Of a stretch of 30,741 nucleotides of DNA, positions 1 to 8,936 are shown piece by piece. The notes beneath the pieces were generated by a model. That model ran no database searches. It saw only the letters and a list, made by a program, of their open reading frames with translations, and was not told the origin of the DNA. The translations under genes were made by a program, and so were the position numbers. Source of the stretch: Flavobacteriaceae bacterium (lineage in GTDB: Bacteria > Bacteroidota > Bacteroidia > Flavobacteriales > Flavobacteriaceae); NCBI GenBank assembly GCA_002691265.1, contig NZHJ01000016.1, forward strand, positions 1 through 30,741, read 5' to 3'. How positions within the stretch are numbered: position 1 is the stretch's first letter; each line of letters opens with the position of its first letter.

Positions 1-1136
1 ATATCAATCCCAGTATATGCGAATTGAATTCCCAAAGATCTGTAAGTGATTTCAGGGTCAACGTACCCAAATTTAAAATTTGTTTTTACCATTTCTGAGT
101 CGGTTTTTCCTCCCCAGTAATTTTGATTTTCCGGAAATATAATTCCATCTATGTATTCGTTTTCTCCATAAGCTCTTTCATCAAAAACATAATTAAAATC
201 AAAAAATCCAACAAGCCCTTTTTCAAGATTTGTGTATTGAAATCTATTTAAAATATTTAGTTGTTGACCAGTTGGATTATCTCTAAAACCGTCATTATTG
301 TTATCTGCACTTGTGTCTTTTTTGTTTGCATGAAAGTAAAGTCCGTAATCTAATTTCTGGTTTAAATTGGCTGTATAATGCGTATTTAATTCTAGACGCT
401 CCATCTGATTAGCAAATAGATTTAAAAAAAACTTATCATCTGTTAACGGTTTACGTAACTCTGCATTAATCTGACCCGAAATGCTTTCATAGCCATTTAC
501 TACACTACCGGAACCTTTTGCAACCTGTAAACTTTCTATCCAAGTTCCAGGAATATATGTTAAACCATATGATTGAAGAGCTCCTCTAATGGAAGGGATG
601 TTTTCAATGGACATCAAAATATTTGGACTACTCAAACCCAACATATTAATTTGTTTTCTACCGGAAATACCGTCTGAAAAATTGACGTCAATTGAGGGGG
701 TTGTTTCAAAACTCTCAGCAAGGTTACAACATGCAGCCTTTAATAATTCATCGGAAGATATATTTAAAACATTTGCAGAGCTTAATAGAGAAACAGAGGA
801 TGATTTAGTATTATATCTAATGGAGACTGCGTCTAACTCTGAATCCGCTTTTAATATAATTTTAGCATTTGATGATGCAACGCTTACGGTATCATTTTCG
901 TATCCAACAAAACTGACAACATAGCTGTTCTTATTATCGGGGTTGGATAATTTGAATTTACCATCTGTATCAGAAATTGTACCACCTGAATTGTCTATCC
1001 AATATATATTAGCACCAACAACTGGTGTCTCTTTATTTTCAACAATCTCGAGAATTGTCCCTTTGACATCTTGAGAAAATCCAAAGGTAGAAATGAAAAG
1101 AAATATAATTGTTAAAAAAGAAATCTTATTAATCAA
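1..1136 (-). CDS. TonB-dependent outer-membrane receptor, N-terminal part (cut by left edge)
   Basis: Reading the minus strand from a TTG at 1136 gives about 378 residues that run off the window. The order is a signal peptide (residues 1 to about 21, ending FGFSQ), a CarboxypepD_reg-like beta-sandwich (about 23-100, with GANIYW and VSFVGYE), a plug domain (about 110-230, with GRKQINMLGL, NVLNISSDELL and GSGSVVNGYESISGQI), then the start of the beta-barrel. This is the architecture of Bacteroidetes TonB-dependent receptors that import bound metals or other ligands across the outer membrane. The plug holds a Cys-Cys pair (AACCNL). No ATG precedes the signal peptide and a TAA lies just upstream, so TTG is the only sensible start. 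A metal-domain AraC regulator lies directly upstream on the same strand, which suggests a metal substrate; that is inference. The barrel is incomplete only because the window ends. Confidence 0.88.
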   Translation of the reverse strand, partial: MINKISFLTIIFLFISTFGFSQDVKGTILEIVENKETPVVGANIYWIDNSGGTISDTDGKFKLSNPDNKNSYVVSFVGYENDTVSVASSNAKIILKADSELDAVSIRYNTKSSSVSLLSSANVLNISSDELLKAACCNLAESFETTPSIDVNFSDGISGRKQINMLGLSSPNILMSIENIPSIRGALQSYGLTYIPGTWIESLQVAKGSGSVVNGYESISGQINAELRKPLTDDKFFLNLFANQMERLELNTHYTANLNQKLDYGLYFHANKKDTSADNNNDGFRDNPTGQQLNILNRFQYTNLEKGLVGFFDFNYVFDERAYGENEYIDGIIFPENQNYWGGKTDSEMVKTNFKFGYVDPEITYRSLGIQFAYTGID

Positions 1137-1156
1137 TGTACATAAATTTTACAATA

Positions 1157-1164
1157 CAAAATTA
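1157..1164 (-). promoter_or_regulatory. Possible -7 element of the TonB receptor promoter
   Basis: The minus strand reads TAATTTTG, matching the Bacteroidetes -7 consensus TAnnTTTG, about 20 nt before the TTG start. The nearest upstream TTG is 25 nt away, slightly outside the usual 17-23 spacing, so this is a weak call. Confidence 0.3.
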
Positions 1165-1218
1165 CTAAAGAGTTAGATTAAAACTTATACAATAATTGAA
1201 TATATTTATAAAATTATC

Positions 1219-1776
1219 TCAAATTTGATCAATACCCTTTCTTTGAGAATTTTGCTGTTTTTTGAACTCTGAGGGACTCATACCTGTTACCTGTTTAAAT
1301 TGCTTGGATAAATGTGCAACACTTGAATAATTCAATTTATAAGCAATTTCACTTAAATTAAGTTCATCGTACTTTATTAATTCTTTGGTTTTTTCAATCC
1401 TTTGCATCGAAAAATATTTTTCAATCGTATATCCGGTATTTGATGAAAATATTCTACTTATATAGGAATAATCATATCCAATTTTTTTAGATAGAAATAT
1501 AGAAAATTTTTCATTTAATTTGTTTGAAAACTCAATATGATCAATAATAATGTTTTTTACTTTTTGAATTAATACCGAGTTTTTTTCTTTTAAAATTTCA
1601 AATCCTTTTTGATTAAGTTCGGATTCAATTGATAAAATTTGAAGATCAGTAATTTCATCTACAATAACCTCTCCTAGTTGTATATTTTTAATGCCAATTC
1701 CTTGATCTTTAAAAATATTTTCAACAGCTTCAGTGCATCTTGAACAAACCATATTTTTAATATGAATTTTACGCAT
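1219..1776 (-). CDS. Heavy-metal-associated domain / AraC-type HTH fusion regulator
   Basis: This is a 185-residue protein. Residues 1 to about 65 look like a ferredoxin-fold HMA (copper-chaperone type) domain with the metal-binding motif NMVCSRC (Cys11, Cys14). Residues about 85-180 form an AraC-family double helix-turn-helix, seen in the pattern YDYSYISRIFSSNTGYTIEKY ... LNLSEIAYKLNYSSVAHLSKQF and ending GMSPSEFKK. It is probably a cytoplasmic transcription factor that senses a soft metal such as copper through the CxxC and regulates nearby transport genes. The family of short HMA-AraC proteins is known in Flavobacteriia; the ligand and targets here are inferred. It lies 82 nt upstream of the TonB receptor on the same strand and diverges from purH. 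The single ATG at 1776 places the HMA domain at the very N-terminus, so the start is reliable. Confidence 0.85.
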   Translation of the reverse strand: MRKIHIKNMVCSRCTEAVENIFKDQGIGIKNIQLGEVIVDEITDLQILSIESELNQKGFEILKEKNSVLIQKVKNIIIDHIEFSNKLNEKFSIFLSKKIGYDYSYISRIFSSNTGYTIEKYFSMQRIEKTKELIKYDELNLSEIAYKLNYSSVAHLSKQFKQVTGMSPSEFKKQQNSQRKGIDQI

Positions 1777-1878
1777 ACTCAGCTTGTAATAACTTATTAA
1801 ATATCGGTGTTAACAAAATTGAATTCTTTAGTTAAAAATAAGGATAATTCATATTCCAATTTAATTATTTTTGAAATT

Positions 1879-3375
1879 ATGAATAATATCAAAATCAAAT
1901 CTGCTTTAATTTCAGTTTTCTCAAAGGAAGGGATTGCCCCAATTGTTGATGAGCTGGTAGAAAATAAAGTGAAATTATATTCAACCGGTGGAACATATAA
2001 ATATATTTCTAAACTTGGTTATGATGTTATCGAAGTTGAGAATATTACAGACTATCCATCCATCTTTGGAGGAAGAGTAAAAACACTTCATCCAAAGATA
2101 TTTGGTGGCATTCTTTACAGAAGAGAAAACAATGAGGACATTGAAGAAAAAGAAAAATATGAAATACCTTCGATTGATTTGGTTATTGTTGATTTATACC
2201 CATTTGAAGAAACTGTAAAAAAAGGCGGAACCCAAGATGAAATAATCGAAAAAATTGATATTGGAGGTATTGCATTAATTAGAGCTGCGGCAAAAAATCA
2301 TAAAAATGTGGTTTGTATTTCGTCTGTACATGACTATGAATCTTTTTTAGAAATTTACAAAAACAACAACGGTCAACTTAGTTTAGATGAAAGAAAATAT
2401 TTTGCAAGAAATTCATTTCTAACTTCATCAAAATATGATTCAGCGATATTTAATTATTTTGATGGTGTAGAAAACCTAAGCCTGCGATATGGGGAAAACC
2501 CTCATCAAAGTGGGATTTTTTCTGGGAAATTAGATGATGTGTTCACTAAATTAAGTGGTAAAGACTTAAGCTATAATAATTTACTTGATATTGATTCTGC
2601 AATGGATTTAATGTCAGAATTTAAAGAGGATAAACCAACTTTTGCAATTTTAAAGCATAATAATGCATGTGGTATTGCAATGAGAGATAATATAAAAGAA
2701 GCTTATGATGCAGCCCTTAAAGCTGATCCAGTTTCGGCATTTGGAGGTATACTAATTTCAAATAGCAAAATCGATAGTGAGACAGCTTCAACAATAAATA
2801 GTCTTTTTTGTGAGGTTGTCATTTCTCCTGAATTTGAAAAGAGTGCTATAGAAATATTAATACAAAAGAAAAACAGAATTATTTTAGAACTTAAATTGTT
2901 CCCAAAAAAGAATAATATTATGAGATCATGTTTGAACGGTAAATTAATACAAAGTTCTGATAATATTACTGATGATAGAGAAATTTTGAGTTATCCAACA
3001 AAACTTAACCCAAATGATAAACAAATTGACGACTTACTATTTGCTTCGAAAATTTGTAAAAACACAAAATCTAATACAATAGTGTTGGTAAAAAACAAAC
3101 AACTTTTAGGGTCTGGAACTGGACAAACAAGTCGCGTTGATGCTTTAAATCAAGCAATTGAAAAAGCTGAGAAATTTGGATTTGATTTATCAGGTGCATC
3201 AATGGCTAGTGATGCATTTTTTCCTTTTCCAGATTGCGTTGAGATTGCCCACAAAAAAGGCATAAACTCTATAATTCAACCGGGTGGGTCAATTAAAGAT
3301 AACCTAAGTATTGATTACTGTAATAACAATAATATTGCAATGGTTTTTACAGGGGTCAGACATTTTAAACATTGA
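1879..3375 (+). CDS. purH: Bifunctional AICAR transformylase / IMP cyclohydrolase PurH
   Basis: PurH catalyses the last two steps of purine synthesis: formylation of AICAR with 10-formyl-THF, then ring closure to IMP. The 498-residue product begins with the MGS-like cyclohydrolase domain (about 1-190; STGGT at 35-39, RVKTLHPK at 66-73, VDLYPFE at 104-110). The transformylase domain follows (SLRYGENPHQ at 201-210; catalytic Lys-His in LKHNNACG at 259-260; C-terminal FTGVRHFKH). The ORF could start 24 codons earlier at a TTG, but that extension is low-complexity, and the family start (MNNIKIKSALISVF) matches the ATG at 1879. Length is normal for the family. It lies upstream of mreB on the same strand, an order I associate with Flavobacteriia, and may be transcribed separately because a weak hairpin with a T run follows it. 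Confidence 0.96.
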   Translation: MNNIKIKSALISVFSKEGIAPIVDELVENKVKLYSTGGTYKYISKLGYDVIEVENITDYPSIFGGRVKTLHPKIFGGILYRRENNEDIEEKEKYEIPSIDLVIVDLYPFEETVKKGGTQDEIIEKIDIGGIALIRAAAKNHKNVVCISSVHDYESFLEIYKNNNGQLSLDERKYFARNSFLTSSKYDSAIFNYFDGVENLSLRYGENPHQSGIFSGKLDDVFTKLSGKDLSYNNLLDIDSAMDLMSEFKEDKPTFAILKHNNACGIAMRDNIKEAYDAALKADPVSAFGGILISNSKIDSETASTINSLFCEVVISPEFEKSAIEILIQKKNRIILELKLFPKKNNIMRSCLNGKLIQSSDNITDDREILSYPTKLNPNDKQIDDLLFASKICKNTKSNTIVLVKNKQLLGSGTGQTSRVDALNQAIEKAEKFGFDLSGASMASDAFFPFPDCVEIAHKKGINSIIQPGGSIKDNLSIDYCNNNNIAMVFTGVRHFKH

Positions 3376-3430
3376 TATCATTTTATTGTTTTATTATTTA
3401 ATTTTTATTCATAGATTTACATTACAGGCC

Positions 3431-3455
3431 CAAGTATTAGAAACTTGATTTTTTT
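3431..3455 (+). terminator. Weak hairpin with T-run between purH and mreB
   Basis: CAAGT (3431-3435) and ACTTG (3443-3447) are perfectly complementary around a 7-nt loop, and seven T follow (3449-3455). The stem is only 5 bp with two G-C pairs, so it would be a leaky terminator or chance. It lies 11 nt before the mreB ATG. Confidence 0.3.
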
Positions 3456-3466
3456 GATTTAACCCT

Positions 3467-4495
3467 ATGGGATTTTTTGATTTTTTAACGGAAGAAATTG
3501 CGATTGATTTAGGTACTGCTAATACACTAATTATTCATAATGATAAAGTTGTAGTTGACAGTCCTTCAATTGTTGCCAAAGATAGAATTTCAGGTAAAAT
3601 AATTGCCGTTGGAAATGAGGCCAATCTAATGCAGGGTAAGACTCATGAAAACATAAAAACTATTAGACCTTTAAAAGATGGTGTAATTGCTGATTTTGAT
3701 GCGTCTGAACAAATGATTAATTTGTTTATCAAAAGTATACCAACACTTAAAAATAAAATCTTTTCACCCTCGTTAATCATGGTTATTTGTATTCCATCAG
3801 GAATTACCGAAGTTGAAATGAGAGCTGTAAAGGAGTCTGCAGAAAGGGTTAACGGAAAAGAAGTATACTTAATACATGAACCAATGGCTGCAGCCATTGG
3901 TATAGGTGTAGATATTATGCAGCCCAAGGGAAATATGATTATTGATATTGGCGGAGGGACAACTGAAATTGCTGTTATAGCCCTTGGAGGTATTGTGTGT
4001 GATCAATCATTAAAGGTAGCTGGAGATGTATTTACCAATGATATTATTTACTACATGAGGACTCAGCATAACCTGTATGTTGGAGATAGAACCGCAGAAA
4101 AGATTAAAATTCAGATAGGTGCTGCAACCGAGGACCTTGACGATCCACCAGAAGAAATGAGTGTTCAAGGTCGTGATTTATTGACTGGAAAACCAAAGCA
4201 AATTGAAATATCGTATAGGGAAATTGTTAAGGCACTTGAGAAGTCTATTCTAAGGGTTGAGGACTCTGTTATGGAAACACTTTCAAAGACACCACCCGAG
4301 CTTGCAGCAGATATTTATAATACAGGAATGTATTTGGCCGGTGGGGGCTCAATGTTGAGAGGACTTGATAAGAGACTTTCTAAAAAAACCGATCTACCTG
4401 TTTATATCGCTGAAGACCCACTGAGAGCAGTTGTAAGAGGAACTGGTATCGTACTTAAAAATATTCCAAAATATAAGAGTGTGCTTATAAAATAG
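3467..4495 (+). CDS. mreB: Rod-shape-determining protein MreB
   Basis: MreB is a bacterial actin that polymerises under the inner membrane and guides the elongasome during side-wall peptidoglycan synthesis. The 342-residue protein has the actin-fold nucleotide-binding signatures: phosphate loop 1 (IAIDLGTANT, about 11-20), phosphate loop 2 (IDIGGGTTEIAV, about 159-170) and the adenosine motif (LAGGGSMLRGL, about 289-299). HEPMAAAIG is also typical. It opens with MGFFDFL, the hydrophobic N-terminal stretch family members use to touch the membrane. Length is normal. It heads mreB-mreC-mreD-PBP2-rodA with only 10 nt to mreC, so it is probably cotranscribed with them. Confidence 0.97.
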   Translation: MGFFDFLTEEIAIDLGTANTLIIHNDKVVVDSPSIVAKDRISGKIIAVGNEANLMQGKTHENIKTIRPLKDGVIADFDASEQMINLFIKSIPTLKNKIFSPSLIMVICIPSGITEVEMRAVKESAERVNGKEVYLIHEPMAAAIGIGVDIMQPKGNMIIDIGGGTTEIAVIALGGIVCDQSLKVAGDVFTNDIIYYMRTQHNLYVGDRTAEKIKIQIGAATEDLDDPPEEMSVQGRDLLTGKPKQIEISYREIVKALEKSILRVEDSVMETLSKTPPELAADIYNTGMYLAGGGSMLRGLDKRLSKKTDLPVYIAEDPLRAVVRGTGIVLKNIPKYKSVLIK

Positions 4496-4505
4496 TTAGA
4501 TAAAT

Positions 4506-5300
4506 ATGCAGCGAATTATTTATTTCTTAATTAGAAATAAGGATTTTATTTTATTTCTTTCGTTGCTTTTAATTTGTCTGTCTATAAACATAAATTATAA
4601 TGAATACAATAAGAGTAAATTTTTAAACTCAAGCAATTCTCTTTTCTCCTACTTATATGACACAAAATTTACAATTTCAAAATATTTCAATCTTGAATAT
4701 CAAAATAAAATTCTAACCGAAGAAAATAGAAAATTAAGACTCCATATTTATAATATGGATGATAAAAAAGTTGACGATTTAGAAAAAATTAACTTTGATG
4801 TAACATCGGGATCGGTTATAAAAAACAGCTATTCATTTACAAATAATTTTATTACGATAGATGTCGGAAAAAAGGACAGTGTTGAAATTGATCATGGAGT
4901 GATTTCATCCAAAGGTGTTGTTGGAATTATTGATAAAACTACCTCTAATTATTCAAGATTTATTTCGGTTTTAAACACTAATTTTTTATTAAACGCAAAG
5001 TTTAAAAACTCAAACTACTTCGGAATACTTTCATGGGATGGTATAAATATTAACAAAGTACAATTAAAAGATATACCAAAACAAGCAAACGTTTCTATTG
5101 GAGATACAATTGTAACAGGTGGGAATTCGTTAATTTTCCCAAAGGGGATTCCGATTGGGTATGTTGAGTCATATAAATTAGATAATTCTCAAAACTATCT
5201 TGAATTAGAGATTCAATTAGCTACAGACATGGCCAACATTGAAAAAATTTATGTGCTAAAAAATAATAATTTAAGTGAGATAAACTCATTGGATGAATAA
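4506..5300 (+). CDS. mreC: Rod-shape-determining protein MreC
   Basis: MreC is a periplasmic scaffold of the elongasome that links MreB/MreD to PBP2 and activates it. The 264-residue protein has a short cytoplasmic N-terminus, one membrane helix (about 13-29), a coiled-coil-like stretch (about 60-95, LEYQNKILTEENRKLR) and the beta-domain of the family (IDVGKKDSVEIDHGVISSKGVVGII, with GDTIVTGGNSLIFPKGIPIGYV later). Sequence identity across the family is low, but the motif order and the position between mreB and mreD make the call firm. Its stop overlaps the mreD start by 8 nt, which suggests translational coupling. Confidence 0.93.
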   Translation: MQRIIYFLIRNKDFILFLSLLLICLSININYNEYNKSKFLNSSNSLFSYLYDTKFTISKYFNLEYQNKILTEENRKLRLHIYNMDDKKVDDLEKINFDVTSGSVIKNSYSFTNNFITIDVGKKDSVEIDHGVISSKGVVGIIDKTTSNYSRFISVLNTNFLLNAKFKNSNYFGILSWDGININKVQLKDIPKQANVSIGDTIVTGGNSLIFPKGIPIGYVESYKLDNSQNYLELEIQLATDMANIEKIYVLKNNNLSEINSLDE

Positions 5301-5795
5301 ATTTGTGTCTAATATAATTACAGCATTAATATTAATTTTTGCACAGGGGTTATTTTTTAATAACATTAATTTTTTAGGCTCAATTAATCCCTTTGTATAT
5401 GTTTTTTTTATTGCATATTTTCCTTTAAAAAATAACAGGACATTTTTCATTTTTTGTGCTTTTATTTATGGACTAATTATTGATATTTTTTCTGACACTT
5501 ACGCTATTCATGCAGCAGCTACTCTTGTAATTTCGTTTCTTAGGCCAAATCTCCTAAAACTTTTTTTGGGATAGCATATGAACACCAAGTTGTTAAATTT
5601 GATTCAATTGATCTAAGGCAGAACTTATTATATCTATTCTCAATAATTTTTATTCATCATCTAATTTTATTTGGTCTAGAAATATTTGATATTTCTAAAA
5701 TATCCTTGATTTTAAAAAATACTTTGGGTAGTACAATTTTTACTTTTGTTGTAATATATATTCTTTTTGAATTGATAATAAACAGAAAGAAATGA
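5293..5795 (+). CDS. mreD: Rod-shape-determining protein MreD, split by a one-base frameshift
   Basis: MreD is a small polytopic inner-membrane subunit of the elongasome. The frame opening at 5293 stops at 5572-5574 after 93 residues (ending NLLKLFLG), too short for MreD. In the frame one base back, an open stretch without an ATG runs from the T7 run at 5561-5567 to TGA at 5793-5795 and encodes the expected C-terminal half, including YEHQVVKFDS and further membrane segments. Joining the two by re-reading one T (a -1 shift) gives about 167 residues, normal for the family, with the junction KLFFGIAYEHQ. The stop then overlaps the PBP2 start as ATGA, the arrangement expected of an intact gene. 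An artefactual or real deletion of one T, or -1 slippage at T-TTT-TTG, would explain it. Confidence 0.85.
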
Positions 5796-7657
5796 GAAAA
5801 ACTCTTTTAATTCTAATTGTTATTTCCACCTCTTTGGTTTTTATACTGAGACTTTATTATTTACAAGTATATGCTACAGAACCTTATTCTGTTTATGAAG
5901 ATAATGCAATTCGCAAAGTTTTTACTTATCCAAAAAGAGGATATATATATGATAGAAATAACAACCTATTAGTATCGAATCAACCTTCTTATGATGTAAT
6001 GATTATTCCTGGTTTAGTTAAAGAACTAGACACTACAGAATTTTGTAAACTATTAAAAATATCAAAGGATTATTTTGATAATAAAATTGATAGAACAAAA
6101 AGATATTCAACAAGAATTCCATCGGTTTTTCTAGCTCATCTTTCAAAAGAAGATTATGGTTTTCTTGCTGAAAAGATTAGAAAATATGATGGTTTTTATA
6201 TCCAAAAAAGAAATTTACGTCAATATAATACAACAATAGGAGCAAATGTGCTTGGATATGTAGCTGAAGTCAATAGATCAAATTTAGAAAAAGACAACTA
6301 TTATTCTCAGGGGGATATTATTGGTAAACAAGGAGTTGAATTATCATATGAGAAATATTTGAGGGGCGAAAAAGGAATTAAGTTTATTCAAAAAGACAGA
6401 TTTAATAGAGATATTGGGAGTTTCAATGATGGTCTAAATGATATTAATTCAATTGCTGGAAATGATTTGACTATTACAATTGATTCGGAAATACAAGAAT
6501 ATGGCGAGCTTTTAATGTCTAATAAGAAAGGGGCAATTGTAGCTATTGAACCAAACTCTGGTGAATTATTAACACTTGTTTCTGCTCCCTCATATAACCC
6601 AAATCTATTGGTTGGCAGAGAAAGGTCAAAAAACTACTTTGAATTATACCAAGACAGTATTTATAAACCTCTATTAGATAAAGGTCTTCTGTCTACATTT
6701 CCAGCAGGATCTCCGTTTAAAGTTATTGTTGGATTAATTGCATTGGAGGAGGAGGTTATCAGTGAAAAGAGTACAATTTTTTGCAAAGGTGAATATATAT
6801 ACGGAAGAAATAAAAAATCTATGAAATGTCACTGCGGAGGTGGTTACAGAAATATTTATAATGCAATTTCTGAATCATGCAATTCATACTTTGCAGATAT
6901 TTACAGAAAAACTATTAGTAAAAACAATGAAATTTCAGATAACTTCAATTCATGGAGTGAAAGTGTTAAAAGTTTTGGTTTAGGAAACTATCTGAACAAT
7001 GACCTGCCGATAGGAAAAAAAGGTATGATTCCAACCTCAGAATTTTATGATAGGTGGTATCCTGACTTTAGATGGGGCCCAACAACAAACCTTTCAAATT
7101 CAATAGGTCAGGGAGAAATACTTGTAACCCCTATTCAGCTAGCAAATATGATAGCTGCTGTTGCAAACAAAGGGTTTTATTACACACCTCATATAATTAA
7201 AAAAATCGAGGGAGATTCTATTTCAATGAGGTTTAAAGAGAAAAAAACAATTGACATTGAAAAAAAATATTTTGATATAATTGAAGTCGGTCTTTCAAAA
7301 GTTTACGAAAGTGGTACAGGAAAACTTTTAAATATTCCAGGAATTGAAATATGTGGAAAATCTGGAACTGCCGAAAATTTTACAAAAATAAACGGTAAAA
7401 AAACCCAACTTACAGATCACTCTATTTTTGTAGCATATGCACCAAAAAATAATCCCCAAATTGCAATAGCTGTTTTAGTTGAAAATGGGTATTATGGTTC
7501 AACATGGGCAGGAAGAATTTCAAGCTTAATGATTGAAAAATATTTAAAAGGTAATATTAGTAATCAAAGAATTGAAAAGCTGGTCATAAATAAAAGTTTA
7601 GACGATGAGTACCAAAAACCCTTCTCAAATAAACCATTTAAAATTAATAAACTTTGA
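5792..7657 (+). CDS. mrdA: Penicillin-binding protein 2 (elongation-specific transpeptidase)
   Basis: This class B PBP crosslinks peptidoglycan at the lateral wall together with RodA. The 621-residue protein has a membrane anchor at about 4-20, the dimerisation/pedestal region with YPKRGYIYDRNNNLL (46-60), and a transpeptidase domain from about 240. The catalytic motifs are SPFK (nucleophile Ser307, Lys310; the family often has STFK), SCN (362-364) and KSGTAEN (523-529). A Cys-rich stretch near 331-348 (FCKG, KCHCGG) resembles the insertion seen in many PBP2 proteins. The start overlaps the mreD stop by ATGA and the stop overlaps the rodA start, consistent with a single operon. Confidence 0.96.
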   Translation: MRKTLLILIVISTSLVFILRLYYLQVYATEPYSVYEDNAIRKVFTYPKRGYIYDRNNNLLVSNQPSYDVMIIPGLVKELDTTEFCKLLKISKDYFDNKIDRTKRYSTRIPSVFLAHLSKEDYGFLAEKIRKYDGFYIQKRNLRQYNTTIGANVLGYVAEVNRSNLEKDNYYSQGDIIGKQGVELSYEKYLRGEKGIKFIQKDRFNRDIGSFNDGLNDINSIAGNDLTITIDSEIQEYGELLMSNKKGAIVAIEPNSGELLTLVSAPSYNPNLLVGRERSKNYFELYQDSIYKPLLDKGLLSTFPAGSPFKVIVGLIALEEEVISEKSTIFCKGEYIYGRNKKSMKCHCGGGYRNIYNAISESCNSYFADIYRKTISKNNEISDNFNSWSESVKSFGLGNYLNNDLPIGKKGMIPTSEFYDRWYPDFRWGPTTNLSNSIGQGEILVTPIQLANMIAAVANKGFYYTPHIIKKIEGDSISMRFKEKKTIDIEKKYFDIIEVGLSKVYESGTGKLLNIPGIEICGKSGTAENFTKINGKKTQLTDHSIFVAYAPKNNPQIAIAVLVENGYYGSTWAGRISSLMIEKYLKGNISNQRIEKLVINKSLDDEYQKPFSNKPFKINKL

Positions 7658-8934
7658 TTGGCCAGAGAAAAAACATACTTAAACTAGATTGGGTTATAAT
7701 TCTGCTTTATTTTTTATTACTGGGTTTTGGTGTAGGTAATATTTTATCATCAAGTATCTCTGGTGAAGAAGTAAATTTTCTGGACCTTTCTAATCTTTAC
7801 AGCAAACAACTTTTATATGCCTTAATCTCAATTTTTTTGGGATTTATTGCAATTTCAATTGAGGTTAAATTTTATGAAAGATTTTCTAGTATATTTTATT
7901 TAATCTCATTGATTGTTTTATTATGCCTATTCTTATTTGGAAAAAGAGTTAATGGAGCTTTGTCATGGTTTCCTATAGGAGGGTTTAATCTTCAGCCAAG
8001 TGAATTTGTAAAGATTACAGTAGCACTTGCAGTCTCTAAATATATTAGTGACTTTCAGACAGATTTAAAAAACACAAATGATCAGCTGAAACTTTTCCTT
8101 ATCATTTTTATACCCATTATAATTATAGTTTTTCAAAATGATACCGGTAGCTCAATTGTTTTTTTCTCTTTATTTTTTGTTTTATATCGTGAGGGAATTT
8201 CACAAAACTATGTGGAAGCTATTTTTAGTATAATTATCCTTGCGATACTATCGTTAAAACTTTCAGCATCAGTTACAGCATCAGTTTCAATATCTTTTAT
8301 TTTAATCTATTATCTATTTAAAAGGAAGGTCAGAAATAAAATTATTAAAATAATTTCTTTATCATCTTTATGTTTAATAACCTGCTTTGGAACTATATAT
8401 AGTTATGATAATATCCTTAGAAATCATCAAAAAAACTATATAAAAGTATGGCTTAATTTAGAAAAAGATCCAAATAAAATTAAGCAAATGGAAAGGACCA
8501 TTTTATATAATTTAAATGAATCTAAGAAAGCTATTAGTTCTGGGGGTCTTACAGGAAAAGGTTATCTAAAAGGTACCCGTACCATGGGGAACTTTGTTCC
8601 GGCACAACATAGTGATTATATTTTTAGTACGGTTGGTGAAGAATGGGGGTTTTTTGGCAGCGTATTTATAATTCTCTTATACACAATCCTGATAATTAGA
8701 ATAATTTATTTATCTGAAAATCAGAAAAACAAATTTAGCAGAGTGTATGGCTATTGTACTGCTTCAATTTTATTTATTCATTTTATGATTAATATTGGGA
8801 TGGTCCTTGGATTAACCCCAACAATTGGAATCCCGTTACCCTTCTTAAGTTATGGAGGTTCAAGCTTGATAGCATTTACTTTATTACTTTCGATATTTTT
8901 AAGACTTGACGGTAACAAAAAAAATGAATGGTAA
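7654..8934 (+). CDS. rodA: Peptidoglycan glycosyltransferase RodA (SEDS family)
   Basis: RodA polymerises glycan strands from lipid II in complex with PBP2 at the inner membrane. The 426-residue protein has about ten hydrophobic segments and SEDS signatures: GGFNLQPSEFVKI (about 109-121), QNDTGSSIVFF, HSDYIFSTVGEEWGF and the C-terminal NIGMVLGLTPTIGIPLPFLSYGGSS. The start is a TTG at 7654 whose last two bases are the TG of the PBP2 TGA stop. No ATG lies close enough to preserve the first membrane segment, so TTG is preferred; this overlap also favours translational coupling. Its stop is 2 bp from the convergent gldC stop. Confidence 0.95.
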   Translation: MIGQRKNILKLDWVIILLYFLLLGFGVGNILSSSISGEEVNFLDLSNLYSKQLLYALISIFLGFIAISIEVKFYERFSSIFYLISLIVLLCLFLFGKRVNGALSWFPIGGFNLQPSEFVKITVALAVSKYISDFQTDLKNTNDQLKLFLIIFIPIIIIVFQNDTGSSIVFFSLFFVLYREGISQNYVEAIFSIIILAILSLKLSASVTASVSISFILIYYLFKRKVRNKIIKIISLSSLCLITCFGTIYSYDNILRNHQKNYIKVWLNLEKDPNKIKQMERTILYNLNESKKAISSGGLTGKGYLKGTRTMGNFVPAQHSDYIFSTVGEEWGFFGSVFIILLYTILIIRIIYLSENQKNKFSRVYGYCTASILFIHFMINIGMVLGLTPTIGIPLPFLSYGGSSLIAFTLLLSIFLRLDGNKKNEW

Positions 8935-8936
8935 AA

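Noticed and set aside
589..924. A 111-codon plus-strand open frame in the TonB receptor region
   Set aside because: It is antisense to the continuous receptor frame, which has a signal peptide, a carboxypeptidase-like domain and a plug domain. The plus-strand product has no recognisable features.
1866..1873. TATTTTTG as a purH promoter -7 box
   Set aside because: It lies about 5 nt from the ATG and would give a leaderless message. No TTG is found at the proper distance upstream.
1807..1878. An earlier purH start
   Set aside because: The 24 extra residues are low-complexity and the conserved family start is at the ATG at 1879.
5578..5616. A new gene starting at the ATG just after the mreD stop
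   Set aside because: It ends after 12 codons and is in the wrong frame for the conserved MreD C-terminal half.
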